From Ga0077555 sp031367895 (GTDB lineage Bacteria > Pseudomonadota > Alphaproteobacteria > Rhizobiales > Hyphomicrobiaceae): a DNA stretch of 15,855 nucleotides. Made by a program: the position numbers and the translations under genes. Numbering within the stretch: position 1 is the first letter of the stretch; each line of letters starts with the position of its first letter. The notes beneath the pieces were generated by a model, which saw only the letters and a list, made by a program, of their open reading frames with translations, made no database searches and had not been told where the DNA came from. The stretch is from assembly GCA_031367895.1 (NCBI GenBank), contig JANLQP010000349.1, positions 1-15,855 on the forward strand, in the 5' to 3' direction. Of the stretch, positions 1 to 7,860 are shown piece after piece.

Positions 1-101
1 TTCGACATCGCCGCGCCCACGTGCGACTTGTCGAGGCCCTTGAGTAGCTCCGCGAGCTGCTCAGGCGCCGGCGGCGCCCTGTTTGAAGCCGTGTCGGCCA
101 T
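1..101 (-). CDS. Partial unidentified protein, N-terminus only
   Basis: Only the first 33 codons lie in the window; the gene continues past the left edge. The reading frame opens at an ATG complementary to 99-101. A purine-rich stretch (GAAGGAG, then GGGGG) lies just upstream on the minus strand. The peptide begins MADTASNRAPPAPEQLAELL and goes on with a charged, helix-prone segment. I do not recognise the family. It starts 55 bases after the stop of the HlyC-like gene and runs in the same direction, so it is probably the third gene of the cckA operon. A second acyltransferase-fold paralogue is possible but cannot be tested with this little sequence. Confidence 0.55.
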   Translation of the reverse strand, partial: MADTASNRAPPAPEQLAELLKGLDKSHVGAAMS

Positions 102-156
102 CGTTCCCCCAAACTCCTTCGGCGCCGGCGCTGCGGCACAAGCACCTGCCAATTGG

Positions 157-744
157 TCAGTGCTTCGGTTGCGCCGTAGCGCCGTTATGTGCGCCCGTTG
201 CAGCCGACCCGCCGTTGCCCGCCTGCGTCGCATCACCGAGCACAGCCACCCGCATCTTGCCGTCCTTGCCCCGCGCACGCATCTTGATCGGACGGTCTTT
301 GGCGCCGGTCGCGAGCAGGCGCTTCAGGAGCGCCTGCACCAGCGGCGCCTCGCCCACCGCCTCGATCACCCAGGGGATGTCGCCGCTGCGCCATTCGCCG
401 GGCGTGAGCCGCAGCGGACCGCCGGTGTTGGCGGCGAGCCGCGCGTCCACCTCGGCCGAGACCGAGGCCCACAGCACCATCGCCACCGGCGCGGTGAGAC
501 CGCTCGTCTTCGACTGCGCCTCGGCCAGCAGGAACTGCCCCGTCGTAACCGCGGGCACGGCCAGCCATTCGAGATCGGCCAGCGAATGGTGCTTGAGCTC
601 GGGCGAGCGCATCAGCACCGTGGTGATCTCGCCGAGCGCCGCCATCACCGCCTTCGAGGCGATGGCGCCCTTCTGCAGTGCCTCCGGCGTGAGGCCCGGC
701 GGGGCGGTCTCGGGCGCGGCTTCGATACATGTGACAGTTCCCAT
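157..744 (-). CDS. HlyC-like toxin-activating lysine-acyltransferase family protein, catalytic His apparently replaced
   Basis: A 195-residue protein that aligns by eye with the HlyC/RtxC family, which moves an acyl chain from acyl-carrier protein to lysines of RTX protoxins. Visible landmarks are LGEI (37-40), the SPELKHHSLADLEW block (47-60), the LWASVSAEVDARL block (91-103, matching CSWANLSLENEI in HlyC), and RSGDIPWVIE (119-128), whose D122 matches HlyC Asp92. Without gaps, HlyC Ser20 corresponds to S47, but HlyC His23 corresponds to L50; histidines are found only at 52-53. The ATG (complement of 742-744) follows the cckA stop by five bases, with a GGGGAGG ribosome site overlapping that stop, so translation is probably coupled to cckA. 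No RTX toxin gene is visible in the window. The C-terminal 25 residues are a Gly/Ala/Thr-rich tail. Family assignment is good; activity and substrate are unknown. Confidence 0.82.
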   Translation of the reverse strand: MGTVTCIEAAPETAPPGLTPEALQKGAIASKAVMAALGEITTVLMRSPELKHHSLADLEWLAVPAVTTGQFLLAEAQSKTSGLTAPVAMVLWASVSAEVDARLAANTGGPLRLTPGEWRSGDIPWVIEAVGEAPLVQALLKRLLATGAKDRPIKMRARGKDGKMRVAVLGDATQAGNGGSAATGAHNGATAQPKH

Positions 745-749
745 ACCCC

Positions 750-3362
750 CTACCTCCCCAACTCCTCCTTCACCTTGGCCGCCAGCTGCGGCAGGGTGAA
801 CGGTTTCGGCAGGAAGGCGAACTGGGCATTCGGGTCGAGGCCCGTCTTGAAGCGGTCGTCGGGGTAGCCGGAGACGAAGATCACCTTGAGATCCGGCGTC
901 TTCTTGCGCAGCTCGGTCAACATGGTCGGGCCGTCCATTTCAGGCATCACCACGTCGGAGACGACGATGTCGATCGGCCCCTTGTCTTTGGCGACCAGCT
1001 CCAGCGCTTCAGCGCCCGTGGTGGCTTCGAGCACCTCGTAGCCCTGCCGCTTCAGTGCGCGGGCAGCGAAGTTGCGCACCGAATCCTCGTCCTCGACCAG
1101 CAGCACGCGACCGGTGCCGGTGAGATCGCGCGGGCGCTCCTTCTTCGGTTCGCGGGCGCTCGCGACCTCGTCGACGCTCTCGGGAATGTGACGCGGGAGA
1201 TAGACGCGGAAAATCGTGCCCTTGTTCAGCGTGCTCTCGGGGAACACGTAGCCGCCGGTCTGCTTGACGATGCCGTAGACGGTGGCGAGGCCGAGGCCGG
1301 TGCCCTTGCCGACGTCCTTGGTCGAGAAGAACGGCTCGAAGATCTTGGCCATGATTTCAGGCGTCATGCCGGTGCCGGTATCCTCGACCTCGACGCAGAC
1401 GTATTCGCCAGCGACCACAGCCTCGGACTGCTGGCGCAGCCGCAGCGACTCGCGCTCGGAGATGTTGCGGGCGCGCACCGTCAGGCGGCCACCATTCGGC
1501 ATGGCGTCCTTGGCGTTGACAGTGAGGTTCATCAGCACCTGGTCGAACTGGGTGCGGTCGGCCTTCACGAACCACAGGTCGCGACCGGTGACGATCTTGA
1601 GATCGACGCGCTCGCCGAGCAGACGCGTGAGCAGCACCGAGAGATCCGTCAGGACCTCGCCGAGCTCCAGCGTTTCAGGCATCAAAGTCTGGCGGCGCGA
1701 GAAGGCGAGCAGCTGCTTGACGAGGCGGGCGGCGCGGTTCGCCTCTTTCTTGATGTTCATGATGTCGGCATAGGCCGCGTCGGTCGGGCGGTGCGTCTGC
1801 AACAGCAGGTCGGAGAAGCCGATGATGGCGGTCAGCACGTTGTTGAAGTCGTGTGCGATGCCGCCCGCCAGCTTGCCGACGGCTTCCATCTTGGTCGATT
1901 GCGCGTACTTGAGCTCCAGCGCCTTCTGCTCGGTGGCGTCGATGACGTAGAGAGTCGCCGCCTCGCCCTGGCGCACGGCGGAGGCGATCGGGCTCAAATA
2001 GAGGCGCCGGGTGAACTCGCGGTTGGCACCGAATGTGATCTCGATCGGCGCCAGGCTCGCACGACCGCCACGAGCTTCCTTCAGAGCCGCTTCGATGGCA
2101 CGGCGGGCTTCCGCATCGCCGGTCGTATCGATCAGGCTGCCGATGTTGCCCGCTGCAATCTGGTTGGGTTCGGGGAACATGCGCGCGAAGGCAGCATTGG
2201 CGGTGAGCAGCTTGCCGTCTTCGGCCAAGGTCGCGATGCCGAACGGCGCCGAATGAAAGAGCCGCGTGTAGCGGGCTTCCGCGCCTCCGGCTTCGTCACG
2301 TGGGCGAGCCGTTATGGTCGACAGTACCAGAGCCGTGATCTCGCCGGCTTCGGGACCTTGCGTGACCCGGGTCGCGACGATCTCCACCGGCAGCCCGACA
2401 CCGTCTTCGCGGACGAGGTCGAGCTCCAGGCGTACCGACGCCCCATGCGCCCGTTGCAGCATCGAGCGCAACAACGCGCCACCGGCGCCGACGATGATCT
2501 CGTCCAGCTTCAGCGTGCGGTTGCGGACGGCTTCGGCATTGAGCCCGAGCCAACCGGCCAACGCGTCGTTGAGATGCGTGATGCTGCCATCCGGCGACGC
2601 CGCCAGCAGGCCGATCGGCATGCTCTCGTAATAGGCGAGCGATGATTCGAGGCCGCGCACCGCTTCCGCCTCACGGGCCCGGTCGCGGCTGATGTCGGTC
2701 AACTGCCAGAGAACCTGGCCCTGTGTGTCGATGCCCGGCACAGTGACAACCGGCCGCACCGCCAGACGCAGCCAGCGGGCCGCCCGCCCGCGCGCCTCGG
2801 TGCCGCGATAGCGGAACTCTTCGCTGCGGAATTCGCCGAGTTCAGCCGCACGCATCAAGCGAAAAAGGCATTCGGCCGCCTGCGGCTCGCCAGTCATCGC
2901 GACTTCCAGCGGACGGGGCTCGCCGTTCTCGTCGACGCCGATGATCTCACAGAATTCACGGTTGTAGAACAGCGGCTTACCGTCCTGGCCTGTGATCAGA
3001 ACGCCATTTTCCAGGCTGTCCGCCGCAACCTTGGCGAGTTCGAGCCCACCCGGTTTTTCGCCGAGCCGCACCTGTCCAGCCATCAGGCCGACGACGAAAA
3101 ATGTGCCGAGCATTGCGAGGAACGCCAGCATGGCCAGGATGATCGGCTGTGCCGACCGCGCCGAGAAAATCAGCACCGCCGCAAGGCAACCGACTGCGCC
3201 AACGATCAGAATCGCGAACAATGCGGCCGCGACGGGTGTCATCGGCTCATCTGTCGAGCCTTGGGGCTGCCGCGCTCTGGGTCCACTCATGGCACGGGAG
3301 AATAGCTGATTCTGGGCCATCACGGCCGCGCGTGCAGCGCCAATCACGGGAACACGCACCAC
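750..3362 (-). CDS. cckA: Hybrid sensor histidine kinase CckA
   Basis: An 870-residue hybrid kinase that in alphaproteobacteria starts the CckA-ChpT-CtrA phosphorelay at the cytoplasmic membrane. Two membrane helices (about 42-66 and 74-95) are followed by three PAS-like regions (about 115-228, 240-352 and 365-478). The HisKA motif GGIAHDFNNVL has the phospho-acceptor H504. The ATPase domain has an N box (N612, N616), DTGTG at 661-665 and a KGTGLGLATVYGIV G box (686-699). A C-terminal receiver domain has acidic residues E757/D758, acceptor D803 in SDVVMPEMDG and K853 in LPKPF. Length and order match CckA. The start is a GTG (complement of 3360-3362) with GGAGG six to seven bases upstream; a second GTG follows directly. 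It is the first gene of an operon with the HlyC-like gene and diverges from the FliO-like gene. Confidence 0.95.
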   Translation of the reverse strand: MVRVPVIGAARAAVMAQNQLFSRAMSGPRARQPQGSTDEPMTPVAAALFAILIVGAVGCLAAVLIFSARSAQPIILAMLAFLAMLGTFFVVGLMAGQVRLGEKPGGLELAKVAADSLENGVLITGQDGKPLFYNREFCEIIGVDENGEPRPLEVAMTGEPQAAECLFRLMRAAELGEFRSEEFRYRGTEARGRAARWLRLAVRPVVTVPGIDTQGQVLWQLTDISRDRAREAEAVRGLESSLAYYESMPIGLLAASPDGSITHLNDALAGWLGLNAEAVRNRTLKLDEIIVGAGGALLRSMLQRAHGASVRLELDLVREDGVGLPVEIVATRVTQGPEAGEITALVLSTITARPRDEAGGAEARYTRLFHSAPFGIATLAEDGKLLTANAAFARMFPEPNQIAAGNIGSLIDTTGDAEARRAIEAALKEARGGRASLAPIEITFGANREFTRRLYLSPIASAVRQGEAATLYVIDATEQKALELKYAQSTKMEAVGKLAGGIAHDFNNVLTAIIGFSDLLLQTHRPTDAAYADIMNIKKEANRAARLVKQLLAFSRRQTLMPETLELGEVLTDLSVLLTRLLGERVDLKIVTGRDLWFVKADRTQFDQVLMNLTVNAKDAMPNGGRLTVRARNISERESLRLRQQSEAVVAGEYVCVEVEDTGTGMTPEIMAKIFEPFFSTKDVGKGTGLGLATVYGIVKQTGGYVFPESTLNKGTIFRVYLPRHIPESVDEVASAREPKKERPRDLTGTGRVLLVEDEDSVRNFAARALKRQGYEVLEATTGAEALELVAKDKGPIDIVVSDVVMPEMDGPTMLTELRKKTPDLKVIFVSGYPDDRFKTGLDPNAQFAFLPKPFTLPQLAAKVKEELGR

Positions 3363-3432
3363 GAAACACCTCCACCCCGAGCCACCGTGACGGCGGCTCC
3401 ACGTCTTCCTCTCAACAACTCGATCATCAGGG

Positions 3433-3447
3433 TTAATTTCGGCCTAA
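3433..3447. promoter_or_regulatory. CtrA-type binding site between cckA and fliO
   Basis: TTAA-N7-CTAA matches seven of the eight fixed bases of the CtrA consensus TTAA-N7-TTAA, with the exact spacing of seven. It lies 71 bases upstream of the cckA GTG and about 90 upstream of the FliO-like ATG, in the divergent control region. CtrA is the end target of the CckA relay and a known activator of flagellar genes, so the placement makes sense. Binding is inferred, not shown. Confidence 0.5.
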
Positions 3448-3459
3448 GTTTCTGCTACG

Positions 3460-3490
3460 GAGTCGCTGCCGGTTTGGCGTTTTCTCGAGT
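3460..3490. promoter_or_regulatory. Pair of GANTC (CcrM) methylation sites in the cckA/fliO control region
   Basis: GAGTC occurs at 3460-3464 and again at 3486-3490. GANTC is the target of the cell-cycle methyltransferase CcrM in alphaproteobacteria, and promoters carrying it are often controlled through GcrA. Two sites within 31 bases of a divergent promoter region suggest replication-linked control. A pair of five-base motifs can arise by chance. Confidence 0.35.
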
Positions 3491-3538
3491 CCGGCAGGAA
3501 ACCCGCGCGGGATTGCCCGCGATCGCGAAAGGCCGACC

Positions 3539-3937
3539 ATGGACATCCTGTTCTATCTGATCGTATTCGCCCTGATGGCCTTGGGCGCCGTCGCCTTAAT
3601 GTGGGTCGCCAAGGGCTATATGAATGGCCAATCACCATCGGCTGCCATCTTCGGCGCCAGGCCGGAACGGCGCCTCGGCATCATCGAGCAGGCGAACGTC
3701 GATGGACGCCGGCGGTTACTGCTGATTAGACGCGACAACGTCGAGCATCTGATCATGACTGGCGGGCCGGTCGATGTCGTGGTCGAGACCGGCATCGGCG
3801 AGCGGCGCGTCAGCGCGCGGGTCGAGGCGCAGGAGCCCGTCGCGGCGCAGCCTGTGTTCGCGCGCACGCCGCGCAGTTTCGGGCAAGCATCGGATCGGGC
3901 ACCCGAACAGCGGGTACCGGAACGGGCGGCGGAGTAG
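3539..3937 (+). CDS. FliO-like flagellar biosynthesis protein
   Basis: A 132-residue membrane protein. One N-terminal helix (about 3-24) is followed by a small cytoplasmic beta-rich domain with RRLGIIEQANVDGRRRLLLI (44-63) and RRDNVEHLIMTGGPVDVVVE (64-83). This pattern of an anchor followed by a compact domain with an H-x-I-x-x-GG segment is that of FliO, the least conserved membrane part of the flagellar type III export gate. The C-terminal 45 residues are a variable, Arg/Pro/Glu-rich tail. The start codon ATG follows a weak GAAAGG ribosome site. The gene diverges from cckA, a placement also seen in other alphaproteobacteria as far as I recall. No other flagellar gene is present in the window, so the assignment rests on the sequence pattern and this context. 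Confidence 0.72.
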   Translation: MDILFYLIVFALMALGAVALMWVAKGYMNGQSPSAAIFGARPERRLGIIEQANVDGRRRLLLIRRDNVEHLIMTGGPVDVVVETGIGERRVSARVEAQEPVAAQPVFARTPRSFGQASDRAPEQRVPERAAE

Positions 3938-3978
3938 CCGAGCGGCACCTGAGCAGGCCCGTTTCCGCGCACTTATCC

Positions 3979-3997
3979 CCACCCTCGACCGGGGTGG
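3979..3997. terminator. Hairpin between the FliO-like and MscS genes
   Basis: CCACCC and GGGTGG form a perfect six-base-pair stem around a seven-base loop, 42 bases after the FliO-like stop. No T run follows, so it may be a weak terminator, a processing site or chance in GC-rich DNA. Confidence 0.25.
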
Positions 3998-4054
3998 TAA
4001 TGTGCTGCGCAGTCGGGTCAATCTTTTCGTTTGCGTAACGCGGCGAGGTTCGAA

Positions 4055-6616
4055 GTGAAGAAGATGTACTGGCTGGCGCTCGCCGCCATCGTGTCGAGCC
4101 TGGTTTTCGGCGATTCGGCGGGCGTTCTTGCGCAACAACCAGCTCAACCTGCAACACCGGCCCCCGCTACTCCGGCTCCCCCCTCCGCTACTCCAGTCAC
4201 ACCGGCAGCCGAAGCCGTCAACCCGCTCCCGCCGGAGATCTACGAGCCGATTCTGCGCCTCTCGCGCAGCGTCGAGACCGCCGAGAAGTCGATTCAGCAG
4301 CTGAAAGAGCTGGAAAGCGAGTTGCAGCGGTTGCGCGCCGACGTCGAGAAGATCATCTACGATTCTACATCCGAAGCCGAGACGCTTCGTCCCAAGCTCG
4401 CCGAGGTGAAGGGCCAGATCGACAAGCTCGGACCACCGCCGGGCAAGGATCAGCCCCCTGAATCGCCGACCGTCGCAGCCGAGCGCGCACGTCTCAATGC
4501 GCTGGCGGGGGCCCTCGATGGCGCCGTCAAGACAACCGAGCTTGCCTGGGTCCGCGCCAAGCAGTTGATCGACCGCATCACGGTCATCCGCTACCAGCTA
4601 TTCACACGCAATCTGCTCGAGCGGCGCGACAGTCCGGCGCTGCCCGGCGTCTGGCGCGACTCGCGCGAGCGCCTCGACACGGTCGTCAACCGCTTCAAGT
4701 ATTATGGCGGCGACTGGCTCGGCTGGGCGAAGCGCAAGTCCTTCGAGTTGACCGCGCTCGCCACCGGCATTCTGCTGCTCTATCTCGGTCTCAGAATCGG
4801 CTTTGCGGCCCTCATCCGCCCGAAACTTGTCCGCCCCGAGCCGTCGCCGTCGTTCTTCGATCGCATCATCCGAGCGGCCTGGATCGCGCCACTACGCATG
4901 CTGCCTGCCGCTGCAGCAGCCGTCCTGGCCTACGCCGGCCTTTCCGGCCTCGATCTGCTGTTCCCGCCGTGGGACGGGCCGGCGCTGACCATGCTCAAGG
5001 GGATCCTCGTCTATACCGTCTCATCGGGGCTGTTGAAGGTGGCCTTGGCGCCGCGGCATCCGGCCTGGCGCTTGATCCCGGTCTCGGACGCAACCGCATT
5101 CCGACTGGTCCTCTTTCTCGAGGCATTCGTCGCCGTCTACGTGCTCGACATTATCCTGATCGATTTCGGCCGTGCCGTGTACGTGCCGCTGACCCTGACC
5201 ATCATCCAGTCGTTTCTCGTCAGCGTGCTCTTCGCCGGGTTGCTGGTCGCACTGCTGGTCACGCCGTTTGCCGCCCAGATCGGACCGGACCGTCCGGTCA
5301 ACGGCCACGAATACGTGCCCAAGCCCGTGACATTCCTGTCACCGGCCTGGATCAAGTTGCCGCTCTGGCTGGTTGCGGCAATCATCCTGATCACGTCGTT
5401 GCTCGGCTATGTCGCGCTCGGCCGTTTCATTGCGCACCAGCTCGTCCTCAGCGGAATCGTCGCCGGGTTTGCGGGGCTGCTGTATCTGGCCGTCCGCGCC
5501 GTGACACGTGGCCGCGCCGAGGGCAACGATCTCATCGGCAACATGATCGAGGCCCGCATCGGGTTCGACGGATCACGCCGGCATCAGCTGTCGCGATTGG
5601 TCGAGCTGACGCTGACCCTGGTCATCGGTGTGCTGGCAATTCCCGCCTTGCTGCTGCAATGGGGCTTTTCCAGCGCCGACATCCGCGATTGGATGAAGGC
5701 CGCGCTGTTTGGTTTCGAGATCGGTCAGTTCCGGATTTCTCTGTTCCGCATCCTGCTCGGCATCGCGCTCTTCACCGGCTTGCTGTTTCTGACGCGTGTC
5801 CTCCAGCGCTGGCTGCGCGACCGCGTTCTGGCGCAACCTCGCGTCGACGCCGGCATCGCCAACTCGATCGATACCGCGGTCGGTTATGCGGGCTCGGCCC
5901 TCGCCCTGCTGCTCGCCGTTTCCTACGCCGGCTTCGACATCACCAGCCTTGCCATCGTTGCCGGCGCCTTGTCGGTCGGCATCGGCTTCGGCCTGCAGTC
6001 GATCGTCAACAACTTCGTCTCGGGCCTGATTCTGCTCGTCGAACGGCCAATCAAGGTCGGCGACTGGATCGTCGTCGGCAGCGAGCAGGGCAACGTGCGC
6101 CGCATCTCCGTGCGCTCGACCGAGATCGAGACCTTCGACCGCGCCAGCCTGATCATTCCGAATTCGGAGCTGATCACCGGCCGCGTCCTCAACTGGACGC
6201 ACCGCAACCAGACCGGCCGCACGCTCGTCAAAATCTCCGTCGATCCGGATTCCGATCCCGAGCGCGTCATGCAGATCTTGCGAGCCGCAGTCGATTCGCA
6301 TCCGGACGTCACGAAAACGCCGCCGCCGAACATCAGCTTCGACGGCTTCAGCAGCCAGTCGCTTGATTTTACGATCCGCGTCGTCCTCGACGACGTTTAT
6401 CGCGGCGGCGGGGTGGCAACGGACCTGCGCATCGCGATCCTGAAGATCCTGCGCGAGCAGGGCCTCACCTACCGCAATCCGCAGCACGACGTGCATCTGC
6501 GGGACCTGGATGCGGTCAAGGTGCTGATCCAGCGGGTCGCGGCACAGCGCGCCGCCGAGGCCGAAGGGCGTCCCGTGGAGCCGAACGGCAGCAGCGGGCA
6601 ACCCGGCAAAGTTTGA
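4055..6616 (+). CDS. Large MscS-family mechanosensitive ion channel with DUF3772 domain
   Basis: An 853-residue inner-membrane channel of the long MscS type (compare MscK, YbiO and YjeP), which opens under membrane tension to protect against hypo-osmotic shock. I chose the GTG at 4055 because GCGAGG lies six bases upstream and it leads straight into a signal peptide (cleavage near VLA-QQ, residue 26); a TTG at 4031 in the same frame has no ribosome site. After a Pro/Ala/Thr-rich linker come a coiled coil (about 65-130), a DUF3772-like periplasmic helical region (about 140-200), roughly ten membrane helices (about 230-620), and the MscS pore helix and beta domain. Diagnostic motifs are VGIGFGLQSIVNNFVSGLIL (641-660), RPIKVGDWI (664-672) and LIIPNSELI (699-707). 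The gene lies 117 bases after the FliO-like gene on the same strand. Confidence 0.93.
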   Translation: MKKMYWLALAAIVSSLVFGDSAGVLAQQPAQPATPAPATPAPPSATPVTPAAEAVNPLPPEIYEPILRLSRSVETAEKSIQQLKELESELQRLRADVEKIIYDSTSEAETLRPKLAEVKGQIDKLGPPPGKDQPPESPTVAAERARLNALAGALDGAVKTTELAWVRAKQLIDRITVIRYQLFTRNLLERRDSPALPGVWRDSRERLDTVVNRFKYYGGDWLGWAKRKSFELTALATGILLLYLGLRIGFAALIRPKLVRPEPSPSFFDRIIRAAWIAPLRMLPAAAAAVLAYAGLSGLDLLFPPWDGPALTMLKGILVYTVSSGLLKVALAPRHPAWRLIPVSDATAFRLVLFLEAFVAVYVLDIILIDFGRAVYVPLTLTIIQSFLVSVLFAGLLVALLVTPFAAQIGPDRPVNGHEYVPKPVTFLSPAWIKLPLWLVAAIILITSLLGYVALGRFIAHQLVLSGIVAGFAGLLYLAVRAVTRGRAEGNDLIGNMIEARIGFDGSRRHQLSRLVELTLTLVIGVLAIPALLLQWGFSSADIRDWMKAALFGFEIGQFRISLFRILLGIALFTGLLFLTRVLQRWLRDRVLAQPRVDAGIANSIDTAVGYAGSALALLLAVSYAGFDITSLAIVAGALSVGIGFGLQSIVNNFVSGLILLVERPIKVGDWIVVGSEQGNVRRISVRSTEIETFDRASLIIPNSELITGRVLNWTHRNQTGRTLVKISVDPDSDPERVMQILRAAVDSHPDVTKTPPPNISFDGFSSQSLDFTIRVVLDDVYRGGGVATDLRIAILKILREQGLTYRNPQHDVHLRDLDAVKVLIQRVAAQRAAEAEGRPVEPNGSSGQPGKV

Positions 6617-6632
6617 AATGACATGGCGGCAG

Positions 6633-6657
6633 CAGTCCGGCCTCAACGCGCCGGCTG
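6633..6657. terminator. Possible terminator hairpin after the MscS gene
   Basis: CAGTCCGGC and GCCGGCTG can pair as an eight-base stem with one bulged T and an eight-base loop, 17 bases after the channel stop codon. Only a short TTC follows, so an intrinsic terminator is possible but weak. Confidence 0.3.
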
Positions 6658-6865
6658 TTCCCAATCGGCGAACGCATGTGGTTGCAGCCGTCTTAGGTCG
6701 AGCGACTTGACGACGATCGATACGGCAGCAGTTCCCAGCGCCTGAGGGGTACGGTTGGCATCTGCGGAGGACACGCGGCTCTGCGACGCACTGATCCCAG
6801 ACGTCGTCGGGACATGGCGGTCAGCAGTGTCGGGTACGCCACTCGCCGCAGCGTGCGGACTGCCA

Positions 6866-7042
6866 ATGACCACGACCAAACCCGCAAAACAAGCAAAGCC
6901 CGCAGCACGGCAACCGCGCGCCCACGGCGACAAGTTCTCGATGCAACCAAACGGACCCACGGCATCACCCACAGACCAACTGAAGGCTCAGCCGAGCCCT
7001 GATGCCACTCAGGATGCCGACGTAACGTTACCGGTGGCTTAA
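6866..7042 (+). CDS. Doubtful small Lys/Pro/Thr-rich ORF
   Basis: A 58-residue ORF from an ATG, beginning MTTTKPAKQAKPAARQPRAH and ending in an acidic segment before TAA. I do not recognise it. Its composition (many Lys, Thr, Gln and Pro) differs from the Arg/Ala/Gly-rich products that chance frames give in GC-rich DNA, which is the main argument for it. Against it are the lack of a clear ribosome site, low complexity, and an overlapping minus-strand ORF (6643-6972) of similar quality. The same frame is open upstream to a TTG at 6755. It lies alone in the gap between the channel gene and the ClpP-like gene. Confidence 0.28.
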   Translation: MTTTKPAKQAKPAARQPRAHGDKFSMQPNGPTASPTDQLKAQPSPDATQDADVTLPVA

Positions 7043-7133
7043 CGGATGTCCCGATTCAGTCGATCGGCAGCGATCGTGGCGCACGTCCCGGCGTAGGGCA
7101 TCGTCGAGTGCTCGATCGGTGCCGCCTTCACCC

Positions 7134-7784
7134 CTACTCCAACAGCTGGACCACGCCTGCGCGCTGCTCGATAAGCTGTTCGGCGGTGCGCCAGACGTCC
7201 TTGCCGCGCACAGCGTCGCGCAACTCGGCGAGCCAGCGCTCGTCGACGCCAGCCGGCTTCAGATAGCGCTCGAAGAACTGGTCGGTCGCCCGTCCGATCG
7301 CGTCTTTCGGCACACGCTCCACCTTGTCGGAGTGGCTGTCGCGGAAACTCACCTCATGGAACATGAAGCGCGCCTTCGGGTCGGCCGAGCGCCGGTTGCC
7401 CGCGAGATAAATCGGCACGCACATCGAGGCACATGACCGGCGCGCCTCGATCACGGTGTCGACGGCATGCGTCGCCTGCACGCGCTTGATCAGCCGGATG
7501 ACGTCACGGCCATGCTGCAACGAGCCGCCCGGCGAATGCAGCGACAGCACGAACCGCGGCGTATTCGGCCCAAGGGTACGGAATGCCTCGTCGAGCCGGG
7601 CATACATCGGCGCCTCGATGCCGCCGCGCCAGCGCAACACGACGCGGCCAGGCTCCTCCTCGACTTTGAGCTCGCCGCGGCCCGTGAACATCATTTCGAG
7701 GCGGTCCTCGAACTGATAGGCGAGCGCCAGAATGGTGACACCGAACACGAACCACAGCAGTCGCGAGGTCAATCGGCCCGGCAT
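7134..7784 (-). CDS. Membrane-anchored ClpP-fold serine protease-like protein
   Basis: A 216-residue protein with one N-terminal membrane helix (about 8-24) and a ClpP/crotonase-type domain. Visible motifs are SLHSPGGSL (81-89, the glycine-rich oxyanion-hole strand), RRSCASMCVPIYLAGN (115-130) with the probable nucleophile S120, and ARFMFHEVSF (138-147) with the probable base H143. The third catalytic residue is not clear. This resembles the poorly studied periplasmic ClpP-like proteins of COG3904. S120 lies between two cysteines (C118, C122), which could form a disulphide if the domain is periplasmic. The ATG (complement of 7782-7784) has a weak CGGGA upstream; a TTG two codons earlier is the alternative start. 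It follows the toxin-antitoxin pair on the same strand. Substrate and role are unknown. Confidence 0.8.
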   Translation of the reverse strand: MPGRLTSRLLWFVFGVTILALAYQFEDRLEMMFTGRGELKVEEEPGRVVLRWRGGIEAPMYARLDEAFRTLGPNTPRFVLSLHSPGGSLQHGRDVIRLIKRVQATHAVDTVIEARRSCASMCVPIYLAGNRRSADPKARFMFHEVSFRDSHSDKVERVPKDAIGRATDQFFERYLKPAGVDERWLAELRDAVRGKDVWRTAEQLIEQRAGVVQLLE

Positions 7785-7860
7785 GTTCAATCCCGATGAA
7801 GAGGCATCGCGTCGTTACTCAAGAGCCAGCGTCAATGTCACCTAAGCCTGTAAGTCTAGT

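Larger units (their letters stand above)
6617..7133. other. Sparse intergenic stretch, 517 bases
   Basis: No confident gene lies between the channel stop and the ClpP-like stop. It holds the possible hairpin at 6633-6657, the doubtful 58-residue ORF at 6866-7042, and a perfect ten-base palindrome GTAACGTTAC at 7022-7031 near the end of that ORF. The flanking genes converge, so no promoter is needed here for either. I saw no tRNA or repeat array. Confidence 0.6.

Noticed and set aside
1188..2645. Long plus-strand ORF of 485 codons opposite cckA
   Set aside because: It is an antisense shadow of the kinase gene, rich in Arg, Ala and Gly, without motifs; long antisense frames are common in GC-rich genes.
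6643..6972. Minus-strand 109-codon ORF with a signal-like hydrophobic stretch
   Set aside because: No ribosome site or recognisable family; it overlaps the plus-strand small ORF and is typical of chance frames in GC-rich DNA.
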